Positions 1 to 10,131 of a DNA stretch of 50,690 nucleotides are shown here, piece after piece; the stretch's first letter is position 1; every line of letters starts with the position of its first letter. The DNA comes from Nemertoderma westbladi (taxonomy: Eukaryota > Xenacoelomorpha > Nemertodermatida > Nemertodermatidae): positions 1 through 50,690 of the forward strand of contig JAUCBJ010008615.1 in the NCBI GenBank assembly GCA_032718475.1, written 5' to 3'. Both the position numbers and the translations under genes were made by a program. Under the pieces are notes generated by a model. It was not told where the DNA came from. It ran no database searches and was given only the letters and a program-made list of their open reading frames with translations.

Positions 1-57
1 ATATTCTAGACATAAATTCGAACATAAATGTACATTTCCTGATTTCTCAGTAAATAC

Positions 58-437
58 GCTTAAGCACCACTTTCGTTAGCAAAAGTTGTATAAAAATTCT
101 CAAAAGTTATATATAAAATTTCCAAAAGTTATATTAAAAGCCATATAAAAATTGCCAAAAGTTATATAAAAATTCCTAAAAGTTATATAAAAATTTCCAA
201 AATCTATATAAAAGTTTAAGAAGTTTACATGTTATAGGCCGACTATTATTATGTGTTCTAGAATATTTTCTTGGCATTCTATAAAACTTTTATTAATTTT
301 TATATAACTTTTATGAATGTTATATAATTTGAGGAATTTTTATATAACTTTGGGAATTTTAATATAGCTTTTAACACAACTTTTGAAAATTTGTTAAATT
401 ATTATAAAACTTTTGCTAACGAAAATGGTGCTTTATA
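58..437. repeat. Foldback AT-rich element (MITE-like)
   Basis: The two ends are inverted copies. The left end reads taagcaccactttcgttagc, and the right end, reverse-complemented, gives nearly the same bases (taaagcaccattttcgttag). Inside each arm a roughly 20-bp unit of the type aaaagttatataaaaattcc is repeated in opposite orientations, so the whole block can fold back on itself. No ORF is present. This looks like a non-autonomous foldback or MITE element; its family is unknown. Confidence 0.55.
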
Positions 438-539
438 GCCATAAATTTAGCAGCTATAATTTACCAGATATAACTTTTGGCGATTAATCATGTCACTCAA
501 CTCAAACAGCAGTCATGATGTATTTTACGATCTACACAA

Positions 540-762
540 ATGCAATGTAAACGTGGTGTGCCCACCAGAGATCCGAAACCAGGTTTCGAGATGAAGAAAA
601 ACAGATTTCGAAATCTGACAAGGCCGTGGGAAACGGAACCGAAATGGTCGCCGAGCGTATTCAGAAAATACTTTGAGACCATCGAGGAAGATCAGCTGAA
701 GTGTCAACTGGAGGAAGATCCTCCTTCTACTGAAAATATAAGGCGATCTTCTATTGGTATGT
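540..762 (+). pseudogene. Possible exon with BED-zinc-finger-like remnant
   Basis: The ORF from 540 to 842 contains a stretch (about residues 40-73) with the spacing of a BED finger: SVFRKYFE followed by LKCQ and then STENIRR, compared with the family pattern of an aromatic residue plus YF, KCxxC and a Ser-rich segment ending in LxxH. The second Cys and the His are missing, so it could not bind zinc as a normal BED finger. A GTATGT donor-like site follows at 757-762, and the downstream residues look like intron. It could be a decayed hAT-transposon or ZBED-like exon. The call is weak. Confidence 0.3.
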
Positions 763-841
763 CTTGGTGCCCAACACTTTCTTTTACAATAATTGTTAAA
801 TATTCACTGAGAATCTATTTTTTACTAGCTACTTTTTTCTA

Positions 842-1220
842 GCTACTCTCATAATAAAAGTATTTGTTATGGAACATTCTAGAACTTAAATAAGATATAT
901 AAATAAATATATAATTTACATATATAATATACATTTGGTGTTAGCCCTTTTGTTTACTTTAGGGTGCCTGTCACCATTTGTTTTAGATTTGCTTTCTATT
1001 TTTACTATTTTTTCTCTTTCTTTATAAATTATTCTATGTCGTGGTGGAAAATCGTCACAACAAACATTTTAAGTATTTTGATTACATCACTGTAATTAAT
1101 ATTCCTATGATCATTTATGATCAATTCGAGCTAAAACCTGGCAGATTGATTAAATGATTAAATGTTAGCGAAATAAAATAAAACTATTATCCGAAAACTG
1201 TCGATAAAAAACAAAATAAA
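842..1220. other. No gene seen; upstream of FReD gene 1
   Basis: AT-rich sequence without a convincing ORF or repeat. It must hold the promoter of the gene starting at 1221 if that gene is intact, but I cannot point to a specific core promoter element. Confidence 0.4.
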
Positions 1221-2450
1221 ATGATAAAAAAAGTACAAATTGGGCACCAAGGCCGACCAGAACTCTGTAAAAAACGGCGTATAATTTTTGGACTTATTGT
1301 ATTTGTGTTGGTGGCGATTGCAGCTGGTGTAACAGGGTGGCTTCTGGGAAATCCTAACAAGGAGAATAGATTGGGGATACCAACATCGACAGTCCCAAAT
1401 ACTACCGGCAATGGAACTACTGGTTGGGAAGGCAACACTGCGAGTACAACTACCGGGAGTACAACTAGTACTGAGTTATCGACCACCGAGAGTACAGCTA
1501 GTAGTGAGTTATCGACCACCGAGAGTACAGCTAGTACTGAGTTATCCACCACCGAGAGTACAACTAGTACTGAGTTATCCACCACCGAGAATACTACAGC
1601 TAGTAGTGGGTTACCCTACACCGAGAGTACAGCTAGTACTGAGTTATCCACCACCGAGAGTACAACTAGTACTGAGTTATCCACCACCGAGAGTACAGCT
1701 AGTACTGAGTTATCCACCACCGAGAGTACAGCTAGTACTGAGTTATCCACCACCGAGAGTACAACTAGTACTGAGTTATCGACCACCGAGAATACTACTG
1801 TCTCTACATCAGTCACTTCAACAACAATCTCCATAGAGGACAAGTTTTATCACTCGTTTATTGCATGCATTGAGCGACAATGTGATTCCTACGCTCATTC
1901 TGATATATGCAATAAAGCTACACAATCCGAGACCCAATATACCGTCGGTAACGCTGCTCCCATTATGACACTAACTACCGACGGCAGTCAACTAAGATGC
2001 GATGGAGGTTGGCTCATATTTTATAGACGCATCGCCAACAGTAAGATGGACTTTTGGAGTGATAAAGCTGAAGAACAATACGGAACGGGATTCGGAGACC
2101 CCAAGGGATCTTACTTTCTAGGCGTGGTTAATATCTACGATCTGACACTCAGGAACTATTGTTTCCTGAAGGTCGACTTCGGTAATTCGACGATAACCTA
2201 CGACAACTTTGCTGTGGCATGGGAAAATCCTTATAGGCTAAAGTTGTCAAATTATACCCATTCACGTACTACTACCGGGGTATTTGCTGGAGGAACCTAC
2301 GATCTCTCGAGCCTGAATAACATGGAGTTTAAGGGGAAATGGTGGACTACCGGTGGAAATCCTAAAGGGAAATGGTGGGCTGGATGGAAACCTGTGAAAG
2401 ATATATTAGAGATGAAACTGAAATGTGTAAAGAAACAAACTATACTGTAG
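1221..2450 (+). CDS. Type II membrane protein with Ser/Thr-rich stalk and fibrinogen-related domain
   Basis: This 409-residue intronless ORF has three parts. Residues 1-20 are a short basic cytoplasmic tail and 21-43 a hydrophobic segment (IIFGLIVFVLVAIAAGV), giving a signal-anchor topology. Residues 74-193 are a Ser/Thr/Glu repeat of 11 residues (type TELSTTESTAS), encoded by a 33-bp minisatellite and probably O-glycosylated. Residues 235-402 resemble a fibrinogen-related domain: GGWLIFYRR, GFGDPKGSYFLGVVNIYDLT, LKVDFGN and YRLKLSNYT follow the family order. The C-terminal part is short and lacks the CxxCH and Ca-binding segment typical of fibrinogen domains, so ligand binding may differ. 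FReD proteins on stalks often act as lectin-like recognition receptors; that role is inferred. A paralogue lies 0.5 kb downstream on the same strand, and their 3' UTRs are similar, indicating tandem duplication. The ATG at 1221 is chosen because it precedes the anchor. Confidence 0.8.
   Translation: MIKKVQIGHQGRPELCKKRRIIFGLIVFVLVAIAAGVTGWLLGNPNKENRLGIPTSTVPNTTGNGTTGWEGNTASTTTGSTTSTELSTTESTASSELSTTESTASTELSTTESTTSTELSTTENTTASSGLPYTESTASTELSTTESTTSTELSTTESTASTELSTTESTASTELSTTESTTSTELSTTENTTVSTSVTSTTISIEDKFYHSFIACIERQCDSYAHSDICNKATQSETQYTVGNAAPIMTLTTDGSQLRCDGGWLIFYRRIANSKMDFWSDKAEEQYGTGFGDPKGSYFLGVVNIYDLTLRNYCFLKVDFGNSTITYDNFAVAWENPYRLKLSNYTHSRTTTGVFAGGTYDLSSLNNMEFKGKWWTTGGNPKGKWWAGWKPVKDILEMKLKCVKKQTIL
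1441..1800 (+). repeat. 33-bp coding minisatellite (mucin-like stalk)
   Basis: About eleven imperfect copies of a 33-bp unit (agtacagctagtactgagt onward) run through the coding sequence in frame. Because the unit is a multiple of three, copy-number change would lengthen or shorten the stalk without breaking the protein. Confidence 0.85.
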
Positions 2451-2582
2451 GCCGTAGTATTAGAAAACGTATTGGGTTTGTGTAACAATCCAAATTAATA
2501 TACAACAAAACCTGTAATAATAAGCAACAGTAAAAGAACCGGTCAACCGGTTCACAACCTTATTTTGCCTACTGAATATTAT

Positions 2583-2633
2583 GCCCTCCCCCCCTCCCCC
2601 CCCGCCCCCCCCCCCCCCCCCCTCCTCCTCCCT
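2583..2633. repeat. Poly-C tract
   Basis: A C-homopolymer-rich run with few interruptions, between the two FReD genes. Length is likely unstable in the genome and in assembly. Confidence 0.8.
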
Positions 2634-2954
2634 AAAATTCCGCTGGTGTATTATGACCCCTGGGACGAAATACGCAAGCAAAATAGTCCTAGAGAGGCGG
2701 ATTTTCTCTAACCAAAACAATAAATAATATTGTTACCAATTGAGGAAAAAGAACACAAACAGCAGAGCAGCGGGAAAGTAAAGATATAGGGGACCATTAC
2801 TGCGAGCAACGGACAATATCTGCTAACCCCCTGATAATTATAGTAGGCCTATACGAGCGGCTCTATTGAAATAATAGTTAACAAGAAGTATAAGTTTTTT
2901 TTCAGAATCATATTCTCAATAATTTTAGAAAAATATTGTATTTTATTTATTTGT

Positions 2955-3590
2955 ATGGAATTAATTTCGCACTATCAAATCGCCAGGGCGACATATTTTC
3001 TAACTTTACATCGCAGTGCGACATATTTTCTAACTTTACATCACAGTGCGACATATTTTCTAACTTTACATCGCAGTGCGACATATTGCGAGACCCAATA
3101 TACCGTCGATGGAGCTGCTCCCATTACGATTCTATCCACCTCCAAGAATCAACTAAGATGCGAAGGAGGCTGGATTATATTCTATAGTCGCATCGATAAC
3201 GACATTGGCATGTGGGAAGACGTTACTTCTCATAAGTACAATGGATTCGGAGATCCCAAGGGATCTTACTTCCTAGGAGTGTATAACATCTATCGGCTGA
3301 CAGACGGGAAGGATTGTTACGTAAAGGTCGACTTGGGTAACTCGACGAGAGTCTACAGCGACTTTACTGTGGGGTATCTTCATTTTAAGCTAAAGATAGC
3401 AAATTATACCAATCCACGTACTGCTGGGACCGCTTCTACCGGTGTATTGGATAGAGGAGAATACGATCTAACGGTCCTGGATAACAAGGAGTTTAACGAC
3501 AGTAATGGATGGTGGAGTGGTGGAACTCATCCAAAGGATTGGAAACTGCAGGGGAAAACATTAGAGATGAAACTTAAATGCAAGCCGTAA
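2955..3590 (+). CDS. FReD paralogue lacking membrane anchor and stalk
   Basis: Residues from about 45 on match the upstream gene closely: CETQYTVDGAAP, GGWIIFYSRIDND, GFGDPKGSYFLGVYNIYRLT, VKVDLGNST, FKLKIANYT, LEMKLKCKP. The first 44 residues are not family sequence. They are the translation of a 30-bp minisatellite (2988-3087) that reads in frame as ATYFLTLHRS repeats, and the first Met lies in plain AT-rich DNA. The Cys-rich linker, stalk and anchor seen in the neighbour are absent. It may be a 5'-truncated duplicate, or a last exon whose true upstream exons are lost or lie elsewhere. Conservation of the frame through the whole domain argues against long pseudogene decay. Confidence 0.6.
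   Translation: MELISHYQIARATYFLTLHRSATYFLTLHHSATYFLTLHRSATYCETQYTVDGAAPITILSTSKNQLRCEGGWIIFYSRIDNDIGMWEDVTSHKYNGFGDPKGSYFLGVYNIYRLTDGKDCYVKVDLGNSTRVYSDFTVGYLHFKLKIANYTNPRTAGTASTGVLDRGEYDLTVLDNKEFNDSNGWWSGGTHPKDWKLQGKTLEMKLKCKP
2988..3087 (+). repeat. 30-bp minisatellite at the 5' edge of FReD paralogue
   Basis: Three full copies start at 2988, 3018 and 3048, and a fourth partial copy of 10 bp at 3078 runs directly into the FReD homology. The unit begins gcgacatattttctaacttt. The 10 bp shared with the FReD start suggests the array grew from the coding edge. Confidence 0.85.
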
Positions 3591-3599
3591 CGAACCTAA

Positions 3600-4232
3600 A
3601 GAGTTCAAGTTCCAGAAATAAACAAACTGTACCGTAGCCCGTAGCAGTAGGTGTTACTGTAACAAACTAATATAATATTCAACAAATAGTAAGTAACAAT
3701 AATAGAAACAGAAATAGTTCGACCAACATGTTTTAATAATATCCTCTGAGTTACAATAAACAAATGAACGGCAACGGCATTTTTTACTTTTTTTTTAATT
3801 TATCTTAATTAAGTGTTTCATATCGTTTATTTCTGTCTTGTATATATACTAATTCGTTTATTGTTTTGGTTAGATTCGGCCCTTTTGTAACCTGTTTTTT
3901 TGGACCTTGTTTGCAACTGGTCAAATGTGCATAGCAACGAATATGCATAGCAACGAATGTGCATAGCAACAAGTTAATAATGGTCACAGAAACTTCGAAC
4001 TAATGCCTGCACCCAATATATTGATAATGTCGAACAATATACAGTAATTTTCAAAACAATGTTATTGTTATGTTATGTTATGATGCTTGTTGATTGTCCT
4101 GATTCCGGAAGCCACTACTACTACTATAATTGACCTGCTGCATTGAAGCTGTACATTGAGATGCTATCTATGCATATGCAGGCTTAACAGGCTTAAAAAA
4201 TAAAATATTTTACCACCACTACGCAATCCACA
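3600..4232. other. No gene; 3' UTR-like DNA and a short 16-bp repeat
   Basis: The first part (to about 3720) resembles the 3' flank of the first FReD gene, with aacaaactataccgtag-like text in both. A 16-bp unit (aatgtgcatagcaacg) is repeated three times at 3924-3970. No coding region is evident. Confidence 0.5.
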
Positions 4233-4378
4233 ATTGGCATGACCAATGCAGCATGCATTAAGAATGTTATGCTGGCTTATCAACAAAATTGCAGCTTTGC
4301 TCAAGTGTCAAGAGCGGCTTTGTTCAAGATTGGGGGGAACTAATGAACACCTGGAATGTTTATTGTACTTGACCTAAA
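4233..4378 (-). mobile_element. LINE 3'-end scrap
   Basis: In reverse orientation this stretch matches the 3' end of the LINE copies at 8147-8546 and 30819-32690: the shared marks are the gcagcatg tail segment, gcttatcaacaaaattgc, and the segment giving a Pro-rich SLTLE-like peptide. The middle is deleted relative to those copies. Confidence 0.55.
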
Positions 4379-5103
4379 TCGGGTCAGGTATTCTAGGTCA
4401 TTGATCAAGAAAACTTGCCCCCTCCATGCAGCATAATGGAGGTGCCACATGTGGCTGCATAGACCCTCTTACTAAGGGCAAATCTGGTCCTGTAACCACG
4501 ACCCTCTTCGTTCTGGGATAGGGACGGCTTATTTGTCGTTTTTGTGCAATTCGCGAACTACTCTAAAAAGGCCAGCATTATTTCAAATTATTGAAGAATG
4601 TACATATAGACTTATGCCCTCTAGTGTCTGTTTTGCTACAGAGCTATAATCATGAAATTAGCCAGCTGTTTCTTTATGCATAGAGCCTATGTTATATTTC
4701 GGCAAATCAGCACGATTTTCGTTTTACTGGCCTTGTTCACATATGTAGATGTCGCAATACGGCAAATCCTTCATTCTGACATTCTAAATTTGCCCGAGAC
4801 CATATACCTATATATGACCTTATATGAGTAGTAACAGTCGGCAAATTAACGTGTTTCAGTACTATAAACCGTGATGTTCCATAACCCTCCGTTGTAATTA
4901 GTATAAGTCATAACTCTGTGTGGTATTTAGAGCACAGCATCTAGAGGAACTGCTGGTATTGCCCTGAAAATAAACATAGTTTTTGGAGAGTATATAGTAG
5001 AGATCAATCGAATAATACAAAGTAGCCTACCCCCCTCTCGGCCATAGAATTCAGTCTCCCACACACGGTGGGTCATAAGCCGTTCTAGACTGGCTTCTAC
5101 TGT
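4379..5103. other. No gene recognised
   Basis: Mixed-composition sequence with only short chance ORFs. The end at 5104-5190 is homologous to one LTR edge described below, so part of 4900-5103 may be a diverged LTR of the plus-strand BEL relic, but I cannot show a matching second LTR. Confidence 0.35.
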
Positions 5104-5190
5104 GGTCATATTTTGTGCGGGCTGTCAGACAGCATAATACACGTAAATTAACAGGTTAAACTGTTAAAGGTCTAAAAGCGCGAACAATAA
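5104..5190 (+). repeat. LTR-edge homology of plus-strand BEL relic
   Basis: Read in reverse complement, tcgcgcttttagacctttaa then cagtttaacctg matches the edge of the LTR at 28346 (tttgcgcttttgaagacctt, cagtttaacctgcc). This places the 3' edge of a 5' LTR near 5190 for the relic that runs to 11850. The match fades after about 45 bp. Confidence 0.5.
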
Positions 5191-6596
5191 TATATTTTTA
5201 ACCGGTAACACTCTAGCTAAGAACATTATTCCATTTTTTATTTTTATTGTTCCACAGGGACAATAAAACCTTACTGTACTGGTCAGGCGGTAAATGTAGG
5301 CCTAGCGGTACTCTTCCAGTGGTTCTGTATAGCAATATTAATTCGATTGTGACATATTTATATACAGTAGGCTGTTGGGGAGATTTGGGATTGATCACCC
5401 CTTATTTCTTTTATGGTTTACATATTTCTGTCAGCTTTGTTTATCTGCAAGTGTGTTTCTAGTATTGAGCAGGTGTGTAATCCTGCTCAGATTGTAGAAG
5501 TAACTCGTAGGCTGAATTGTTGTCTGATTGTTGTTGGGTTTGAGGTGAATTGCAGTGTTGTGGGTTAATTGTCCATTGAATGCTTGTTAGGAAATGGGGG
5601 CTTCCCTGTTGTAAGGTAATTCCTCCTCCACTAAAGAATAAGTCGTACCACGTAGTCTGGAACGCGTACTAACTAATAATTTCGGAAACTTCATCTAATG
5701 TAGTTTATTTTGGATTTAGCAGTAGTCTGTCAGCATTTTGGCTTGTGTTTTATTTAAATAATCTGTACGGGTAGCGTAATATTTATTATTCAGAGTTTAT
5801 GCAAGTAATGTACAACATTCATGTCCCTAAGTTTATTCCTACAGTAATTGTGCTAGTTGTACATACCGTAATAGTTAAATTAACCCCAGTACTACTTCAG
5901 GACTGCTTGGCATAGGTCGACCGGTGATTTCTTTAGCATCGGATGAATAAGACTAAATACTCTGGTCAATCCGGCAGATGTTGAGTTTCTTTTAGCTGTT
6001 CAAGTATATTTAACTGCGAGTTATATGTTGTACAAGTGTTAGTATCTAATCTAGGGTTTAGAGTACAGCACTTTCCTGAAATGGAATTTAGTGTGTACGC
6101 AGTATTTTTGTGTTGTAAAGAGGTTAATACTGTAGGTCCGTTAGCGTAGGCTATGATAAGTAACTTCTAGGTATAGGACACTCCGGGTACGTTTGTTTAT
6201 AGTGTAGACTATAAGCCATCAGACGGTGGTATTTCCTTATCTAGACAACGCGAATTATTGAATGCTACTTTATTAAATTCAAAATTCCGTAGTAAACCCC
6301 CGTAAGAATCAGAAATTCGAAGTTCTGGTTAGTAACAATCCTGTAAAATTACCCTTAAAATTGTTCGTGTAACTTTTGTTTATTGTTTATTTGGAGATTG
6401 TGTAATCTCAACTCGTTGTATATACTTAAGTAATTTAGTAGTGATAAGTAATTTAGTCAGTAGAAAATATTTGTATTTAGCGTCTAATAACTCTAGGGTA
6501 TATATATCGTAAATCGTAATATTATCAATTCAATTTAATCAGATTTATAAGCTCGTAGTCCTGTTATATACCCATTAGGTCATTAGATCATCAGAG
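5191..6596 (+). mobile_element. BEL/Pao leader (untranslated) region, plus-strand relic
   Basis: This block is a diverged reverse-complement copy of 26700-28260, the leader of the minus-strand element. Shared landmarks are accccttgtttctttt/accccttatttctttt, ttatttctgtcag, gtattgagcag and the later segment around agaataagtcgtac. It has no coding capacity. The LINE at 6597 interrupts it and it resumes at about 7647. Confidence 0.65.
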
Positions 6597-7646
6597 GTAA
6601 AATGCTTGAAATCCTAAGAGCTTATAGAATACCAGAAATAATTGTTGCTGGCATTGGATTGTTATATTGTGATACAGAAGCGCAGGTACTCTCACCAGAT
6701 GGTGAAACTGAGTTTTTCTCAATCCTGGCTGGTGTACTGCAAGGTGACACATTAGCACCATTACTATTTGTAATTGTGCTGGATTACGCAATTAGACCGG
6801 CCACAAAGGGTGAAGATCTGGGATTCACACTTCAAGAACGCAGAAGTTGTAGATATCCGGCAACTACAGTCACAGACACCGACTTTGCGGATGACATCGC
6901 CCTGCTCTCTAATACGCTAGCAGATGCACAGCTTCTACTATATAAAGTGGAGAGGGCTGCTAAGGAGGTTGGATTGCATATAAATGCTACCAAGACCGAA
7001 TTCACGACCTTCAATGTTGATGGAAACTTGACAACCATTGATAATAATCAACTAAGGAAGGTCGACGACTTCCAGTACCTTGGATCATGGATAGAGAGTA
7101 TCAAAAAGGACATAGAAGTTAGGAAAGCAAAGGCTTGGGTAGCTCTATCAAAAATGGATACCATCTAGAAATCAGATCTCTCCAGGCACCTGAAGACTAA
7201 GTTCTTTCAAGCCACAGTGGAAAGTGTATTTTTATACGGGGGTGAGACCGGGACACTGACTAAATCACTTGAACAACAAATTGATGGTTGCTACACAAGA
7301 CTACTAAGGGCAGCCCTAAACATCAACTGGAGACAACAACACATGACAAACGCCGAGCTTTATGGTACAATACCACCTGTATCAACCACCCTCCGTGAAT
7401 GCAGATTAAGATTTAGTGGGCACTGCTGGCGAAGTAAAGACGAGGTCATACCAGATCTACTTTTCTGGCAACCAACTCATGGAAAGCGTAGTCGTGGATG
7501 ACCAGCCATGACATATATAGATCAACTTGAAAGGGATACTGAACTTGGGAGAAAAGAAATTGCGACAACTATGGAGAATCGGGAAGCCTGGAAGGATCTC
7601 ATTTCCACTGTCCAAGTTCGCTCGACCTAGTAGTAGTAGTAGTAGT
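6597..7646 (+). mobile_element. 5'-truncated non-LTR retrotransposon (LINE) with TAG-repeat tail
   Basis: The insert starts inside the reverse-transcriptase domain and ends in a (TAG)n tail at about 7628-7646. It sits within the BEL leader sequence described at 5191-6596 and 7647-8017. Its coding part is annotated separately. Confidence 0.75.
6602..7630 (+). pseudogene. LINE reverse transcriptase, C-terminal part, two nonsense codons
   Basis: A single 343-codon frame shows the second half of a non-LTR reverse transcriptase: GVLQGDTLAPLLF (palm segment before the active site), FADDIALLS (catalytic FADD), GLHINATKTEF, YLGSWI, and the typical C-terminal series SVFLYGGET, CYTRLLRAAL, RLRFSGHCWR. 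In-frame stops occur at 7166-7168 and 7499-7501 but no frameshift is seen, so decay is recent. The fingers and any endonuclease are absent (5' truncation). Clade was not assigned. Confidence 0.85.
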
Positions 7647-8017
7647 CATTATAATGCTGAGCCTATTGCTTAACTTCAGCAATATAGAAAAGGAAATAAT
7701 TCCTATAATCTGATGTAATCAGTCATCATTTAATTATTGGTAATACCGGTATCTACAGTAAGCTTATTATAAATTTATATAATTTAGGCTGGACACATAC
7801 TGACATATACCGGTACTCAGTGATTAATATCGGTCTGCTGTAATACTGTTATATTTACTATATATAGTGTATACCGGTATTTAATAATTGTTATCTAACT
7901 ATATCATATAGAGTAGCAATATTTAGTAACTATAGGACTGACAGTTGATACTGATTAATATTAGACTTACTGTTAACTGTTGTGATAGTAATAGGCATAT
8001 AGCTGCGATCTTAAATT
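7647..8017 (+). mobile_element. BEL/Pao leader, second segment
   Basis: AT-rich sequence with repeated ataccggtat palindromes, like 26175-26560 in the minus-strand element. It leads directly to the relic's gag start codon at 8018. Confidence 0.55.
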
Positions 8018-8038
8018 ATGTCTGATCCTAAACATATA
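8018..8038 (+). pseudogene. Start of BEL gag relic (first codons before insertion)
   Basis: ATG TCT GAT CCT AAA CAT encodes MSDPKH, matching MSDTKQ near the start of the intact Gag on the minus strand. The next Gag codons (LSDSIL) occur at 10132, on the far side of the foldback element, so the reading frame was split by that insertion. Confidence 0.7.
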
Positions 8039-8146
8039 CAATACACCATGTCCCAGAATATAGTGTTATAATTCAGTGACACGGCCCCCCTAATTTTTCT
8101 ACAAATCTTAATAAGATTGCATGAAATTTGAAACAGAGATAGTTTC

Positions 8147-8546
8147 TGGGATCGGCATGCTGCATTGCAGCTGCATTTTTAAGTATGCTGTGCCGGCTTA
8201 TCGACAAAATTGCACCGCCATAACTCCCTATCACCCATGACATTTGCTAGATCATCCGCATCTTCAAGGCCAGTGTCCTTTAAGATGCGTCTCAAGAAAG
8301 TCATGGGCTGTCCACCATGCTTATTCACTCCATGAGGCTGCCAAAGTACAAGATTATGCACTGGCTGGTCCTCACGGCGAAAGCAATGTCCTGCAAAGCG
8401 GAGGCGATTTTGTTCTAGTGTCAAGCTTGGGGGAACCAATGAGACACCTCCAATGTTATATAGTGTCTGGTTGGAGATGTGTGCATTGAACTTGACACAA
8501 TGAACCCGGCGTAGCATTCTTGTGATTCTTGGTGTCCTCAGCAGTT
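8147..8546 (-). mobile_element. LINE 3' fragment inserted in foldback arm, 12-bp target duplication
   Basis: Flanked by the direct repeat agagatagtttc at 8135-8146 and 8547-8558, a clear target-site duplication. The fragment is the 3' end of the same LINE family as 30819-32690, in reverse orientation. An intact 112-codon frame (8179-8517, minus) carries the C-terminal peptide series MLRRVHCVKFNA, LEQNRLRFAGHCFRRED, and DRELWRCNFVDKPAQHT. Confidence 0.9.
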
Positions 8547-8939
8547 AGAGATAGTTTCAACTCCCAACCACTGACTGGGTGAGCCAGAATTTCTATTTTT
8601 GCTTTCGATCTTTAGCTACAAGAGTTTAAAAAAAGTGTCTCCGGCAATATTACAACAATCCCACCGCAGTTATTCTTCTACCTTATAGCTGTTTGTTGGT
8701 ACCAATGGAAAGCTGGCCCTGCAAGGATTCAAAATATGTAACACAATTTGAATTTCATTGAAAAATAGCTGAGTTATGGGCGATCAAATATTGCATGGTT
8801 TGGCAGCTGCGCGAGGCTATTTTATTCTATTTAATAAATGCATCATAATCTGGAATTTTTTGTTTATCCAAATACGTAGCTGGGCAACAGTGTATTACAT
8901 CTTTAATCATATTATTACGTAGCTATTCATACATTTAAG

Positions 8940-8950
8940 GGGGGGGGGGT
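8940..8950. repeat. Poly-G tract
   Basis: G homopolymer in the core of the foldback element. A second C/G-rich run lies near the other arm at 9698-9722, as expected for inverted halves. Confidence 0.7.
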
Positions 8951-10080
8951 TCCCCCTCAGGAGAGTTTTTTTTAAACAGCTCAAACTTCGTGTTGCTAAA
9001 AACACTACTAGTCCCTTAATATTTATCGAATTTTTTTGAAACCAACTTTTTTGGACTCAGCACCATCGTTTCTACAAAAATTATCCAGCCGATTTTTTAA
9101 ATTATTTATTTTTAAGTAAATTAATTAAATTTATTAATTAAAATTAATAAAATTAATTAAAATTTTCAATAATATTAAAAAAAAAATTTTTCAAAAAAGT
9201 GCTGGATAATTTTCAAGATGTTCAAAAAACCTTTCAAACGAGCCATATATTATCGAATTTGGGTGAAAAACGTCGGAGGAGTAGTATTTTGAAAAGTGGA
9301 AATATCGTGAAATGTAATTCCGAGATAATTTTCTTTAAAATTTGAACCTTCCCGCTCAAACCTGACTGTCTGTAGTCTGTTAATCGGTCAGTAATGTTTG
9401 ACAGGACACTATGGCTTCATACCAACTCACTAAAATTATCAATATGGGGGTTTTCGGGGTCTTTGATTTCATTTCTGATGTCAGTTTTAATATTTGGTGG
9501 CATCTAATATGTCTGTCTGACAGCATGTCTGTCTGTCTGTCTTCTAAATTTTGACGGACAAATTGATAGACGGAAAGACAGCGATAACTCGAGAACTAAA
9601 AGTGATCTCGCTAAACTGTTTCAAGATTTGAACTCCCCATTCAATTCTGCATCAGATGAAATAGAAAACCAAAAATGTGAAAATATTACCCAAGGAGGGG
9701 GTACCCCCCCCCACCCCCCCCCTTAATAAATGTTTCAGAATATGGTTTAGTTATGAAATAGAATGAAATAGCCTCGCGCCAGTGCAAAACCATGCAACAT
9801 TTGAACGCTCATATCTCAGCTATTTTTCAACGAAATTCAAATTGTGTTACATATTTGGATTCCTTGCAAGACCAGCTTTCCATTGGTACCAACAGCTATA
9901 AGGTAGAATAATAACTGCTGTGGGATTGGTGTAATATTGCAGGAGACACTTTTTTTAAACGCTTGTAGCTAAAGATTGAAAGCAAAAATAAAACTTCTGG
10001 CTCACCCAGTCAGTGGTTGGAAGGTGAAACTATCTCTGTTTCAAATTTCATGCAATCTCATTAAGATTTGTAGAAAAATT

Positions 10081-10101
10081 AGGGGGGGGGGGGGGGGGGG
10101 G
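10081..10101. repeat. Poly-G tract near right end of foldback element
   Basis: Twenty Gs after an initial A; the matching position of the left arm (8085-8091) holds a short C run. Its length may be an assembly or slippage variable. Confidence 0.8.
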
Positions 10102-10131
10102 TGTCACTGAATTACGACACTATATGGTGTA

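Noticed and set aside
1187-1843. Val/Ser-rich minus-strand and Pro-rich plus-strand ORFs over the FReD stalk
   Set aside because: Other frames of the 33-bp coding minisatellite; the type II membrane protein frame explains the sequence.
2460-2720. 86-codon minus-strand ORF with poly-Gly
   Set aside because: Created by the poly-C tract; no other protein features.
9118-9185. AT-rich patch as replication origin or matrix-attachment site
   Set aside because: Simple low-complexity sequence in the core of the foldback element; nothing specific supports such a role.
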